This document shows positions 51,168 through 60,220 of a DNA stretch of 64,000 nucleotides, one piece after another (position 1 is the stretch's first letter; each line of letters starts with the position of its first letter). The stretch is taken from assembly GCF_003815875.1 (NCBI RefSeq), contig NZ_CP033924.1, positions 4,340,001 through 4,404,000 on the forward strand, written 5' to 3'. The position numbers and the translations under genes are program-made. The notes under the pieces are model-generated. The model was not told the origin of the DNA. It saw nothing but the letters and a program-made list of their open reading frames with translations, and searched no databases. The DNA is from Chryseobacterium lactis. GTDB taxonomy: Bacteria > Bacteroidota > Bacteroidia > Flavobacteriales > Weeksellaceae.

Positions 51168-51743
51168 ATGAAAAACATCTTTCTAAAAACCGCATTTTTA
51201 TTGGTAAGTGCGTTTTCGTATGCCCAAGTTGGGATTAATACCCCTACACCAGACGGAAGTGCAGCACTTGACATCTACAGTCAAAACAAAGGAATGCTGG
51301 TACCCCGTCTTACCACTGCCAAAAGGGATGCTATTCCTAATCCGGCGACTTCTCTTATCATCTATGATACAGACAAAAAGTGCCTGAGCCAGAATATAGG
51401 TACTCCAACCACTCCCGATTGGTTATGCATCAGTGGAAGCGCTGTCAGAATGTTTTATATGCCAAGTGTTTCCTTTGATACTTCACAAAATGCCACCGGA
51501 CAGACCAAAGATTTATATACTCTTTATAAAAATCAGTTTGGCTCGCCTAAGGCTAAAAGTACAAGTGCACCGGCTTCAATCCCTTTTTTCCCTTCCAGTA
51601 AAGATTTATACTATTATGTAACGGATGCTGATCCTAATGTCTTCAGCAATATTTCAATTTCTGATTCGGGAGTGATGACTTATAATGTAAAAGCAGCTGC
51701 GACGGATTGTTCATTCATCAATATTGTTTTCGTTGTTAAATAA
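51168..51743 (+). CDS. Exported fibre/adhesin-like protein with flavobacterial VGINTxxP motif
   Basis: A 191-aa protein with a signal peptide (MKNIFLKTAFLLVSAFSYAQ). The mature N-terminus (VGINTPTPDGSAALDIYSQN, then KGMLVPRLTTAKRDAIPNPA and SLIIYDTDKKCL) is a widespread Bacteroidota motif at the start of secreted proteins that resemble tail-fibre or adhesin proteins. The C-terminal part is short and Ser/Asp-rich. Function is unknown; a surface or matrix role is likely. It is followed after 7 bp by the lectin-like protein gene. Confidence 0.8.
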   Translation: MKNIFLKTAFLLVSAFSYAQVGINTPTPDGSAALDIYSQNKGMLVPRLTTAKRDAIPNPATSLIIYDTDKKCLSQNIGTPTTPDWLCISGSAVRMFYMPSVSFDTSQNATGQTKDLYTLYKNQFGSPKAKSTSAPASIPFFPSSKDLYYYVTDADPNVFSNISISDSGVMTYNVKAAATDCSFINIVFVVK

Positions 51744-51750
51744 CTTTGCT

Positions 51751-53307
51751 ATGATAAAGAACAATCTCATATTATATCGGAAAAAGTTCTTGTTTGCAAG
51801 CTTACTGTTCATCTTTTCTCAACATCTTTTAGCTCAGAATGAACAAGGAACGGGTTATCCCTATTTTGTAAGTTTTACAGAGGGATTACAACCTCAGGAG
51901 GCTTACAAAGTAACGACAACCGGTGTTCAGAACGATGCCACATTTACTACAGAAGGCTTACGATTAACCAGAAATGTGAACAATACATCCGGAGGGGTTA
52001 TATTGGCTGACAGGATATTTAAAAGTGATCAGGGGATTAAATTTGAATTTGAATATGTAATCTACGGAGGAAACTCCAATGGTGGAGACGGAATTTCTAT
52101 ATTTCTTGTAGACGGATCAATTCCTAAGCAACAGCTCAATATCGGATATTTCGGAGGAGGACTTGGCTATACCTTTGTCCTGAGAAACCCAAGACAAGGA
52201 GGAAATTTAGAAGGATTAAGAGGTGCTTATTTAGGTATCGGACTGGATGAGTTTGGAAATTTTAAAACCAGATTCCGTCAGGGTGACAGAACAAGAAACG
52301 GGCTTACTGATGTATCAATAGCCGGTTGGCGAAGTAACATCACCTTGAGAGGTAAGCGTGGAAACCAATATCTTTCATCTTCTGAACCTGCCGGCTACAA
52401 TGGTTATCCGTTACTTTACAGCACGGCAACCAATACGGCGCCTTCAAGCAACAACCGTTCTGTGTACCTGGATGTTCAGACCGGGAAGCATGTTGGTATT
52501 AAAAGCCCCAACTTTAGCCAATTCAACATGGAAAGTGGCGGAAACTCAATTCCTCAAAATGAAACTGATGCAAGATTCCGTAAAGCCTATGTCACATTGG
52601 TTCCTAATCCAGCAGGTGGTTATAATATCACGCTGGAGATTCAGCATGGCAATGTAAAAGAGAAAATCGTTGATAATTATTATTATCCTACTTCTTTAAA
52701 ATATACGGAAAATGCGGTACAAAATAATCAGGTAAGAACATTGGATACATCACCTCCTGCTACTTTCAGAATTGGATTTGCAGCGTCAACAGGCGATGCC
52801 AAAAACATTCACCTTTTAAAAAATTTAGGGGTTACCAGACCTTATGCAGCTGAAGTAACCGACGATTTATTTGCAGGATGTCCGAATATAAAATCTACGT
52901 ATTCTCCTTTATTAAATGATGCAGCCTACTCTTCAATAAACGGTCAAAATCCACCGACTGCTTCCTATGATAATATTGATTTCAATTCGTTCCGGTTTCT
53001 GGATATCAACGGAAATGTCATTCCAAATATCGTAGGTGGAGTGTATACCAATAATGAAGGAACATGGACTTATTCTCCATCGACGGGAAAATTGTCTTTC
53101 AAACCTGCCAATGGATTTATTGGAACCGCCCAAATAATGTATGACATTAAAGGTGGCGGAAGAAATGGTACTGAAGCTCCTTACAATAGTGAGAGTTACA
53201 GATCATTACCGGCATTAATACAGGTCAATATTTCAAGTGCAAATAATTGTAGTAAGGCTTGTGTTATTTCTAATAAGAATGTAACTCAAAAGCTATTTCC
53301 CAGATAG
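51751..53307 (+). CDS. Exported L-type-lectin-like protein with CshA-type repeat-like C-terminus
   Basis: A 518-aa secreted protein. A basic N-terminus with a hydrophobic core (KFLFASLLFIFSQHLLAQ) forms the signal. Residues about 25-350 resemble a legume-lectin-like sandwich (KFEFEYVIYGGNSNGGDGIS; IGYFGGGLGYTFVLRN; GAYLGIGLDEFGNF). Residues about 370-500 resemble a CshA-type fibril repeat (NEGTWTYSPSTGKLSFKPAN, then GFIGTAQIMYDIKG). No T9SS tail is seen at the C-terminus (ending NVTQKLFPR), which is odd for such a protein and may mean truncation or a partner-dependent route. I start at the ATG at 51751; it is an operon with the preceding gene. Confidence 0.8.
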   Translation: MIKNNLILYRKKFLFASLLFIFSQHLLAQNEQGTGYPYFVSFTEGLQPQEAYKVTTTGVQNDATFTTEGLRLTRNVNNTSGGVILADRIFKSDQGIKFEFEYVIYGGNSNGGDGISIFLVDGSIPKQQLNIGYFGGGLGYTFVLRNPRQGGNLEGLRGAYLGIGLDEFGNFKTRFRQGDRTRNGLTDVSIAGWRSNITLRGKRGNQYLSSSEPAGYNGYPLLYSTATNTAPSSNNRSVYLDVQTGKHVGIKSPNFSQFNMESGGNSIPQNETDARFRKAYVTLVPNPAGGYNITLEIQHGNVKEKIVDNYYYPTSLKYTENAVQNNQVRTLDTSPPATFRIGFAASTGDAKNIHLLKNLGVTRPYAAEVTDDLFAGCPNIKSTYSPLLNDAAYSSINGQNPPTASYDNIDFNSFRFLDINGNVIPNIVGGVYTNNEGTWTYSPSTGKLSFKPANGFIGTAQIMYDIKGGGRNGTEAPYNSESYRSLPALIQVNISSANNCSKACVISNKNVTQKLFPR

Positions 53308-53314
53308 TTTTAAA

Positions 53315-54289
53315 TTATATTAATGGTTTTTTACTTTTAAAATAATCAATAGCATCTTCAATGGCTCGATCAGTAGATTGATAATGCATATTCAATTCTT
53401 CTACCGACTTCTGATTGGAGTAATAATTACGAACCTGGAGTGCTTTCATATTGGAAGTACACAGGTTCGTCTTTATATTCAGCATTCTTAAGCCATCTCC
53501 TATCCGGCCAAAGAAATTCAGGATGGAATCAGGAATCGGGATCATAACAGGAGTTTGATTGGTGATTATATTTATTTTTTTGAAAAAATCTTTAAAACTG
53601 AGATTCTCACCCGCCAAAAGGTATTTTTCACCATTTTTCCCTTTTTCAATGGCTTTTACGACTCCATCTGCAGCATCTTCAACATGAACAAAATTTTTCC
53701 CACCCTTCGGATAAAATACAACCCTCTTTTTCCATGCCCAGAAGATGAGCTTTCCCGAACTGGGCTTGTTGTCGTAAGGACCGATCATAAAGGTTGGATT
53801 GAGAATAACTACTTCTGTATTTTTATGTTGTTTCAAAAGATAATTTTCAGCCTCCAGTTTACTTTGGGCATACAACGATCGGGTGAAAGGATAGGCCTGA
53901 GGCTTCCTTTCATTTCCGGGTTTATCATCACTTCCATAGCCCATCGTATTGGCTGAACTGATGAAAAGAAATTTTCTTACCCCGCAAGCTTCTGCCTGAG
54001 TAAACAAATCAGCCACACTATCACAATTCACTTTCTGATACTCCTTATAACTTAGCAGGTCCTGACGAGTTTCTGCAGCAATATGAATGAAACAATCGAC
54101 CTGATATAAAAATAAGGAGATATCAGCAGACAAATCTCCTTCAACCAGTTCTAAATTCTCGTCCTTTTTACCCAAATAGCTGCTTTTCTTGCGCACCAGA
54201 GCAATAACAGAATAACCATCTTTTAATAATTTAATAATAACATTAGCTCCCAGAAGCCCACTGGCTCCGGTAACAAAAACTTTTTTCAT
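53315..54289 (-). CDS. NAD-dependent epimerase/dehydratase-type extended SDR
   Basis: A 324-aa extended SDR. The NAD(P)-binding motif is VTGASGLLGANVIIKLLKDG; the catalytic Ser and Tyr-x3-Lys are in FLFISSANTMGY and RSLYAQSKLEAENY. It resembles dihydroflavonol-4-reductase-like proteins in length and layout. The substrate is unknown. It lies 43 bp downstream of another SDR gene on the same strand and converges with the lectin-like gene, whose stop is 7 bp away. Confidence 0.9.
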   Translation of the reverse strand: MKKVFVTGASGLLGANVIIKLLKDGYSVIALVRKKSSYLGKKDENLELVEGDLSADISLFLYQVDCFIHIAAETRQDLLSYKEYQKVNCDSVADLFTQAEACGVRKFLFISSANTMGYGSDDKPGNERKPQAYPFTRSLYAQSKLEAENYLLKQHKNTEVVILNPTFMIGPYDNKPSSGKLIFWAWKKRVVFYPKGGKNFVHVEDAADGVVKAIEKGKNGEKYLLAGENLSFKDFFKKINIITNQTPVMIPIPDSILNFFGRIGDGLRMLNIKTNLCTSNMKALQVRNYYSNQKSVEELNMHYQSTDRAIEDAIDYFKSKKPLI

Positions 54290-54332
54290 ATACTTCTTTT
54301 TTCTAAAACCACTTATAATTCATAGTATGGTT

Positions 54333-55118
54333 TTATGCTTCAATCTCTCTTTTGATGGCCTGGGTCATTAATGGAAGTTTTATCCAGATCGGTAAAATTT
54401 TCATCACCAGCCAGCTTATTGGATTCACCATAATTACGGAATCTTTTTTAAATAACTGACGAATACAATAGGATGCCACATTATCGGGATCTAAAAGTGT
54501 CAGTCTTCCCATGAATCCCTGCTTTTCAATCCGTTTGCAGACATCGGTATTGGTTTTCATCGCACCAGGATTCACAACACTTACAAAAACGTTGGTATCT
54601 TTTAATTCTTCATGTAAGCCTCTCGAAAATGAATGGATAAAAGTTTTGGATGCCGGATAGACCGTTTTAAAGCCAATCGGAGAAAAAGCCGCCATGCTTG
54701 AAACATTTAAAATAAACGCTTTGGGCTGCCTTAAAAGATTCGGGAGCAGTTGATGAGTAATAAGTGACGTTGCTGTTACATTTACCTGCAATATGGTATT
54801 AATATAGTCCGGCGTCGCCTCTGTAAACTTCTTTGTTCCACCAATACCTGCATTATTGATTAACATGTGAATATTGAAAGAAGCATTGATCCATTCTGTA
54901 AGCTTCATTACATTCTCCTTAACAGACAGGTCGACTTCATAATAATGAGACTTGATGGCATAGGTGTCTTCAAGTTCTTTTGAAAGCTCTTCCAGGTTCT
55001 GATCCGGAAGGCTTACCAGGATTACATTGATATGTTTCTTTGCCAGGTTTTCTGCAAATGCTTTTCCCAACCCCTGACTGGCTCCTGTAACGACTGCATA
55101 TGATTCTTTGGTATCCAT
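54333..55118 (-). CDS. Short-chain dehydrogenase/reductase with C-terminal membrane-associated helix
   Basis: A 261-aa SDR with VTGASQGLGKAFAENLAKKH, the NNAG motif (HMLINNAGIGG), catalytic Ser (FILNVSSMAAFS) and YxxxK (KTVYPASKTFIHSFSRGL). The C-terminal segment (IMVNPISWLVMKILPIWIKL) is amphipathic or hydrophobic, as in the DltE/YqjQ-type SDRs that act on lipids or acyl chains. It probably forms an operon with the following epimerase-type gene. Confidence 0.9.
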   Translation of the reverse strand: MDTKESYAVVTGASQGLGKAFAENLAKKHINVILVSLPDQNLEELSKELEDTYAIKSHYYEVDLSVKENVMKLTEWINASFNIHMLINNAGIGGTKKFTEATPDYINTILQVNVTATSLITHQLLPNLLRQPKAFILNVSSMAAFSPIGFKTVYPASKTFIHSFSRGLHEELKDTNVFVSVVNPGAMKTNTDVCKRIEKQGFMGRLTLLDPDNVASYCIRQLFKKDSVIMVNPISWLVMKILPIWIKLPLMTQAIKREIEA

Positions 55119-55276
55119 AAGATTAAATTTTACGATACAAAGCTATCATTCGGAAGGCCTTTTAATGTTCTGGATTATCAGAGTGAACTCATTTTCAGAA
55201 AAACGTAACATCAAATCAAAATTCTGATTATCAATATTTTAAAAACAAATAAAAGTAATACTTTATAAATCGGAAC

Positions 55277-56365
55277 TTATTTTTTAAACTCAGAAGGAGT
55301 TTGTCCGGTCACTTTTTTAAAAGTAGTATTAAAGGAAGTCTTGGAATTGAAGCCGGACTCATAAGCTATTCCGAGAATGGAAAGTTTACTGTCAGTTTGC
55401 TTTAGTAATCTTTTTGCATAGTTTACCCTGAATTCATTCACATATTGGAAAAAGTTCTTCCCAAAGCCAGTATTGATCACATAAGACAAATGATGGGTGG
55501 AAACAGACAGCATTTCTGCAAGTTTGATCAGATTTAATTCGCTGTCAAGATATGGTTTCTGAAGCTCCATCACCTCGTCAAGCTGTGTTTTGATTCTTGT
55601 AAGTTCATCATCAGAGATCAGTTTTCTTTTCACCTCGTCTGAATCAACATCTTCATTAATGGAAATCAATTCATTACGTTGTTTTTCTTCTAAAGGATAA
55701 ATTTCTTTTTGCTTTAATGAATAGTATCCTACACAATAAATAACCAGCAGAAAAACGGCATTAATAAAGAAATTTAAAGCTTTGGGATCATAAAACAGGT
55801 TGTAAATGACATAGATGATGTTTACAATAAGAAGGACCAGGATAATGTATTCCAGCCAATTCAAATTAATTCCTTCCGTATTGGAAGAAAACTGTTGAAT
55901 TTTTTTCTGATGTTTCCTGATCGTGATATAGGAAAGCAATGTATAAAATACTGCCTGAAAAAGAATAAGGCTAATACTCAAATATTCAAATGGGTTGTTG
56001 TAACCTAAGGCGACTCCCCAAAGACAACCCAGAAATGCTGCGGGAAACAGTAGAAATTTGACATCCGTGATTTTGAAAGTAAAGGATGGATTGGTAAAGA
56101 ATAATACACTGAAATAAAAAAAGATCGGAGTCAGATATTGGATAAACTTAACCAACAGGATAGAATGAACTTCCACAGGTGATCCAGTGATTAAGAACAA
56201 AACCTCATCCAGCCAGAAACTGGACCATAAAAAGAGAAACAGCCCAAACCAGAAATTGGCTTTTTTGTTTACTTTTAAAGGATTGGCCAATGTCAATAGA
56301 GACAAGAAAACCAATGAACCATAGATAAGTATCACGATGAAACTGTTTAATTCTGATGTGTTCAT
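55277..56365 (-). CDS. Membrane-bound AraC-family regulator
   Basis: A 362-aa protein with about seven N-terminal membrane segments (residues 8-230: IVILIYGSLVFLSLLTLANP; IILVLLIVNIIYVIYNLFYD; NAVFLLVIYCVGYYSL) and a C-terminal AraC/XylS double helix-turn-helix (LAEMLSVSTHHLSYVINTGF; LGIAYESGFNSKTSFNTTFK; TGQTPSEFKK). Regulators of this 7TM-AraC type are common in Flavobacteria; signals are unknown. It lies 158 bp upstream of the SDR pair in the same orientation and may control it. Confidence 0.9.
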   Translation of the reverse strand: MNTSELNSFIVILIYGSLVFLSLLTLANPLKVNKKANFWFGLFLFLWSSFWLDEVLFLITGSPVEVHSILLVKFIQYLTPIFFYFSVLFFTNPSFTFKITDVKFLLFPAAFLGCLWGVALGYNNPFEYLSISLILFQAVFYTLLSYITIRKHQKKIQQFSSNTEGINLNWLEYIILVLLIVNIIYVIYNLFYDPKALNFFINAVFLLVIYCVGYYSLKQKEIYPLEEKQRNELISINEDVDSDEVKRKLISDDELTRIKTQLDEVMELQKPYLDSELNLIKLAEMLSVSTHHLSYVINTGFGKNFFQYVNEFRVNYAKRLLKQTDSKLSILGIAYESGFNSKTSFNTTFKKVTGQTPSEFKK

Positions 56366-56396
56366 TGGTTTTGATATTTTAAGTAAAAATAATCTT

Positions 56397-57050
56397 TTAT
56401 CCTATTCGTTTCCTTACAAATATTTCATATGCTAAATAAATTAAAGGAAGTGACATGATTCCGATATAAATTCCATTGTGCATTGCTTGTTCCGGTGCAT
56501 TGGCTACAGCGTATACCAACCCCAGAAAAGCACCTCCCAAATGAGCAGCGTGTCCTATATTATCATGAGGTTTTGGATTAAGCATCATATACACAGAATA
56601 TCCGAAATATCCCAACCCAAAAATATATCCAGGGATCGCAATCGGAATGAAAAACATATAAATTCCGATATCAGGCATTAATGCGATGGATGCAAAAAGA
56701 ACTCCCGAAACTCCTCCACTCGCTCCAACTGCGGAATACCACGACTGCTTTTGGTAAATATACAATGACAGAAAATTCCCCAACAATATTGCTCCCAAAT
56801 AAACAATAATAAAACCTATGTTTCCAAAGCCCTGCATCACTATGGGTGCAAAGAAATACAAGGTCAGCATATTAAACACAAGGTGCATGATATCAGCATG
56901 CAGAAAGCCAGATGAAAGCAGACGGATATATTCTTTCTTATAGATAATAGCTCCTACATTGAATTTATATTTTTCGGTAATAGCAAAATTATTAAAAGCG
57001 ATGAAGCTGATAATAGATGTTATTGCGATACATAATATTATAATATTCAT
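56397..57050 (-). CDS. Rhomboid-family intramembrane serine protease
   Basis: A 217-aa protein with six predicted membrane helices. The catalytic Ser111 is in AVGASGGVSGVLFA and the His170 partner in IGHAAHLGGAFLG; the HxxxN oxyanion-region motif is H56-LVFN60. Rhomboids cut single-pass membrane proteins; the substrate is unknown. It starts 5 bp after the parC stop and may be cotranscribed with the topoisomerase genes. Confidence 0.92.
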   Translation of the reverse strand: MNIIILCIAITSIISFIAFNNFAITEKYKFNVGAIIYKKEYIRLLSSGFLHADIMHLVFNMLTLYFFAPIVMQGFGNIGFIIVYLGAILLGNFLSLYIYQKQSWYSAVGASGGVSGVLFASIALMPDIGIYMFFIPIAIPGYIFGLGYFGYSVYMMLNPKPHDNIGHAAHLGGAFLGLVYAVANAPEQAMHNGIYIGIMSLPLIYLAYEIFVRKRIG

Positions 57051-57055
57051 ATTTT

Positions 57056-59641
57056 TTAATTTTCAGGTTCATCACTCTGGAAAAGGTCTCCAATCATTCC
57101 TCCTTCTTCATCTATATCTCCGGTTGGTTCAGGATCTTCATATACTTCAGGCTCTTCCTCTACAGGTTCAGGAATTGTTATATTAATCGATTTTACCTTG
57201 AATTTCGTAAACTGATTACCGATGGCTTTTATTCCTTTTACTGTAATAAATTCATCAATATTTATAACTTCAGACTCACGTTCTTTGCCTTTATCTTTAG
57301 CAAAAATAATTTCTGCCGTTACCTCATTGGCTACAATAATGTTTTCAATAAATGACTTTGGATGCTCCGATGGCATGAAAGTCTGAACATTAATTGTATT
57401 TTCAAGTAAGAATCTTTTGATAAAATAGATATCTTTTTCACCATCGTAATAAATACAGGTAATCGGTTGTGCAGGTCTCCATTTTTCAAGCACTAAGTAT
57501 TCGTCATCAAAACGGTTACCAAGATCAAAAGAAACCAACTTCACCTCTCCGTTGGTATTGATGGTAAGGATTTTATCATCTCCTTTAAAACTTCCCAGTA
57601 ACGTACCTCTTGCATCTGCATTCAGTCTTCTTACGGTATCATCAAACCAGATTTTTCTTGGAGCCAGTGTAGAAACGCCTTCTTCTTTCATGTCTACTTT
57701 CTTCACCGCATACTTGGTCACCAGATTTCCTTTGGAATCACGTCCTTTAATGGCAAGATCAGAGAAATTAATTTCCATTTTATTCTTTCTGATTCTTGGA
57801 TTCGGTTTTAAAAGTACAGACACCGTTTCTGCTTCTCCGTTTGGATTTGCCGAAAAATAAAGTGTTTCTGATCCTTTTTTGTCTGATGCCAACGGATAAT
57901 CCGTATTTCTTGTTACCCCTGTTACAGAGAATCGCTTCATATAATAAGGACCTTCTCTGCCTTCACGATAAATCATGTTGTAGACTGTTCTCTTATCGTT
58001 TTTCTTCCAAATGGCAACATGAAGAATATCTTTCCCGACAAACGTTTTCGCTTCTACTTTTACGACTTTCATGCTTCCATCCTTTCGGAAAATGATGATA
58101 TCGTCTATATCAGAACAGTCAAACAGATACTGATCTTTTCTCAAAGAAGTTCCGATGAAACCTTCTTCAAAATTTGCATAGAATTTTTCATTGGCAACTG
58201 CTACTTTTGTAGCATCAATAGTATCGAAAATACGAAGTTCTGTTTTTCTTTGCTTGTCTTTTCCGTATTTCTTCTGGATATTTAAATAATAATCGATTGC
58301 ATAAGCGATCAGATTAGCAAGGTGATATTTTACCTGCTCTATTTTGCCTTCCAGCGCCGCAATATTTTCTTTAAATTTATCTAAATCAAATCTTGAAATC
58401 CTTTTAATTCTGATTTCAGTAAGTTTCAGAATATCTTCTTCAGTTACCGCTCTCAGCAAGTGTTTGGTGTGGGGTTTTAATCCTTTATCAATAGTTTTCA
58501 GGACATCATCCCAGGTTTTCACCTCTTCAATATCGTGGTAGATCCTGTTTTCAATAAAGATTCTTTCCAATGAAGAAAAATGCCAGCTTTCCTGAAGTTC
58601 ATGAAGCTCAATTTCAAGTTCTTTTTTAAGAAGAGAAACCGTGTGGTCTGTATTCATTTTCAGAATATCAGACACATTCATAAACATCGGCTTATCTCCA
58701 ACGATTACGCATGCATTCGGGGAAATAGTTACCTGGCAGTCTGTAAATGCATACAAAGCGTCAATAGTCTTATCCGGAGATACGTCATTGTGAATATGAA
58801 TCAGGATTTCTACTTTATCTGAAGTATTATCTTCAATCTTTTTGATCTTGATCTTTCCTTTCTCATTAGCTTTCAGGATAGAATCGATCAAATCACTTGT
58901 CGTCTTGGAGTAAGGAAGCTCGGAAATAACCAACGTATGTTTATCCGTTTGGGTAATTTTGGCTCTGGCTCTTACTTTTCCACCTCTGTGGCCATCATTA
59001 TATTCTGAAACGTCGAGATAACCTGCCGTTAAGAAATCCGGATACAACTCGAATTTTTTCCCTTTTAAATGGGCTACGGAAGCATTGATCAGTTCATTAA
59101 AGTTGTGCGGAAGGATTTTTGTAGAAAGTCCTACTCCAATTCCTTCAACGCCCTGAGCAAGAAGCAGCGGAAACTTTACCGGAAGGTCAACCGGTTCATT
59201 ATTTCTTCCATCATAGGATTTTGTCCACTCCGTAGTTTTTGGGTTAAAGACTACTTCCAAAGCGAAAGGAGTCAGTCTCGCTTCAATATACCTTGCAGCC
59301 GCCGCCGAATCTCCTGTATAGATATTTCCCCAGTTTCCCTGAGTATCTATCAATAATTCTTTCTGCCCGATCTGCACCATGGCATCCGTAATGGAAGCAT
59401 CACCGTGAGGGTGATATTTCATTGTATTTCCTACGATATTGGCGACCTTATTATAACGGCCGTCTTCCAGTTCCCTCATGGAGTGCATGATTCTTCGCTG
59501 TACCGGCTTTAATCCGTCAAACACCGAAGGAATTGCTCTATCCAAAATTACATAGGAAGCATAATCCAGAAACCAGTCTTTATAGAGACCTGAAACTTTC
59601 TTCAGGCTTTCACCTTCATGCGAATGTTCTTCTGTCGTCAT
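57056..59641 (-). CDS. parC: DNA topoisomerase IV subunit A
   Basis: An 861-aa type-IIA topoisomerase subunit that cleaves and rejoins DNA during decatenation. Key features are the opening GLYKDWFLDYASYVILDRAI, the quinolone-region helix (KYHPHGDASITDAMVQIGQ), the catalytic Tyr in AAARYIEARLTPFAL and a C-terminal beta-pinwheel domain ending in an acidic tail (EEEPEVYEDPEPTGDIDEEG). Pairing with parE upstream supports ParC rather than GyrA. I start at the ATG at 59641 (MTTEEHSHE); another ATG at 59668 lies deeper in the upstream gene. It overlaps that gene by 26 bp. Confidence 0.93.
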   Translation of the reverse strand: MTTEEHSHEGESLKKVSGLYKDWFLDYASYVILDRAIPSVFDGLKPVQRRIMHSMRELEDGRYNKVANIVGNTMKYHPHGDASITDAMVQIGQKELLIDTQGNWGNIYTGDSAAAARYIEARLTPFALEVVFNPKTTEWTKSYDGRNNEPVDLPVKFPLLLAQGVEGIGVGLSTKILPHNFNELINASVAHLKGKKFELYPDFLTAGYLDVSEYNDGHRGGKVRARAKITQTDKHTLVISELPYSKTTSDLIDSILKANEKGKIKIKKIEDNTSDKVEILIHIHNDVSPDKTIDALYAFTDCQVTISPNACVIVGDKPMFMNVSDILKMNTDHTVSLLKKELEIELHELQESWHFSSLERIFIENRIYHDIEEVKTWDDVLKTIDKGLKPHTKHLLRAVTEEDILKLTEIRIKRISRFDLDKFKENIAALEGKIEQVKYHLANLIAYAIDYYLNIQKKYGKDKQRKTELRIFDTIDATKVAVANEKFYANFEEGFIGTSLRKDQYLFDCSDIDDIIIFRKDGSMKVVKVEAKTFVGKDILHVAIWKKNDKRTVYNMIYREGREGPYYMKRFSVTGVTRNTDYPLASDKKGSETLYFSANPNGEAETVSVLLKPNPRIRKNKMEINFSDLAIKGRDSKGNLVTKYAVKKVDMKEEGVSTLAPRKIWFDDTVRRLNADARGTLLGSFKGDDKILTINTNGEVKLVSFDLGNRFDDEYLVLEKWRPAQPITCIYYDGEKDIYFIKRFLLENTINVQTFMPSEHPKSFIENIIVANEVTAEIIFAKDKGKERESEVINIDEFITVKGIKAIGNQFTKFKVKSINITIPEPVEEEPEVYEDPEPTGDIDEEGGMIGDLFQSDEPEN

Positions 59642-60125
59642 TTGTTTTTTTATCTTTTTTCTCTGCATTAGCTTTCACTACTTTGTTCAGAGAGAGTTTT
59701 AAATCGTTTACTTCTTTTTGGGTTAAATAAGAAATCTGGTACTTCAACATGGTAGATCCATTATTCTTACTTGAAACAGTGACATATAATCTTTTGATAA
59801 AGAAAATATTGACCACATCATATTTGATCAGTTTATATTTTGGAAATTCATCATGAAGAGGCTTGCTTAAAAAAGGAATGATATTTCTGTTTTTAAAATT
59901 TAATGCTTCTCCATCACTGTCATATTCGAAAATCTGTCGTCCGCTAACATGAAAGATTATCAACAAGAGAACGGGGATGATAATCAATAAGTAGCTTTCT
60001 TTTCCTAATGCATTGAATCTGTATTGGTTGGCCAAAAATCCAACTATTCCAAACATTACTGTCATCAAAAGCAATGTACTTACAGAATTGTAAACAGATG
60101 CTTTATTACGGTTACTAAGTCTCAT
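59616..60125 (-). CDS. Small membrane protein between parE and parC
   Basis: A 169-aa protein with two hydrophobic helices (STLLLMTVMFGIVGFLANQY at about 15-35; SYLLIIIPVLLLIIFHVSG at about 44-62) and a PH-like beta-rich cytosolic tail (FEYDSDGEALNFKNRNIIPF) ending in Lys/Asp-rich sequence. I recognise no family. Its 3' end overlaps parC by 26 bp and it lies 95 bp after parE, so the three are probably one transcript. Confidence 0.75.
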   Translation of the reverse strand: MRLSNRNKASVYNSVSTLLLMTVMFGIVGFLANQYRFNALGKESYLLIIIPVLLLIIFHVSGRQIFEYDSDGEALNFKNRNIIPFLSKPLHDEFPKYKLIKYDVVNIFFIKRLYVTVSSKNNGSTMLKYQISYLTQKEVNDLKLSLNKVVKANAEKKDKKTNDDRRTFA

Positions 60126-60220
60126 TTTTTTGGGTTGTAAGTTTTCTAAATCCTACTTTCATCCAAAATGTGTTTTTATCAATATTTGAGTCGTATTCAA
60201 CGACGAGGTTTCTCAGTCCT

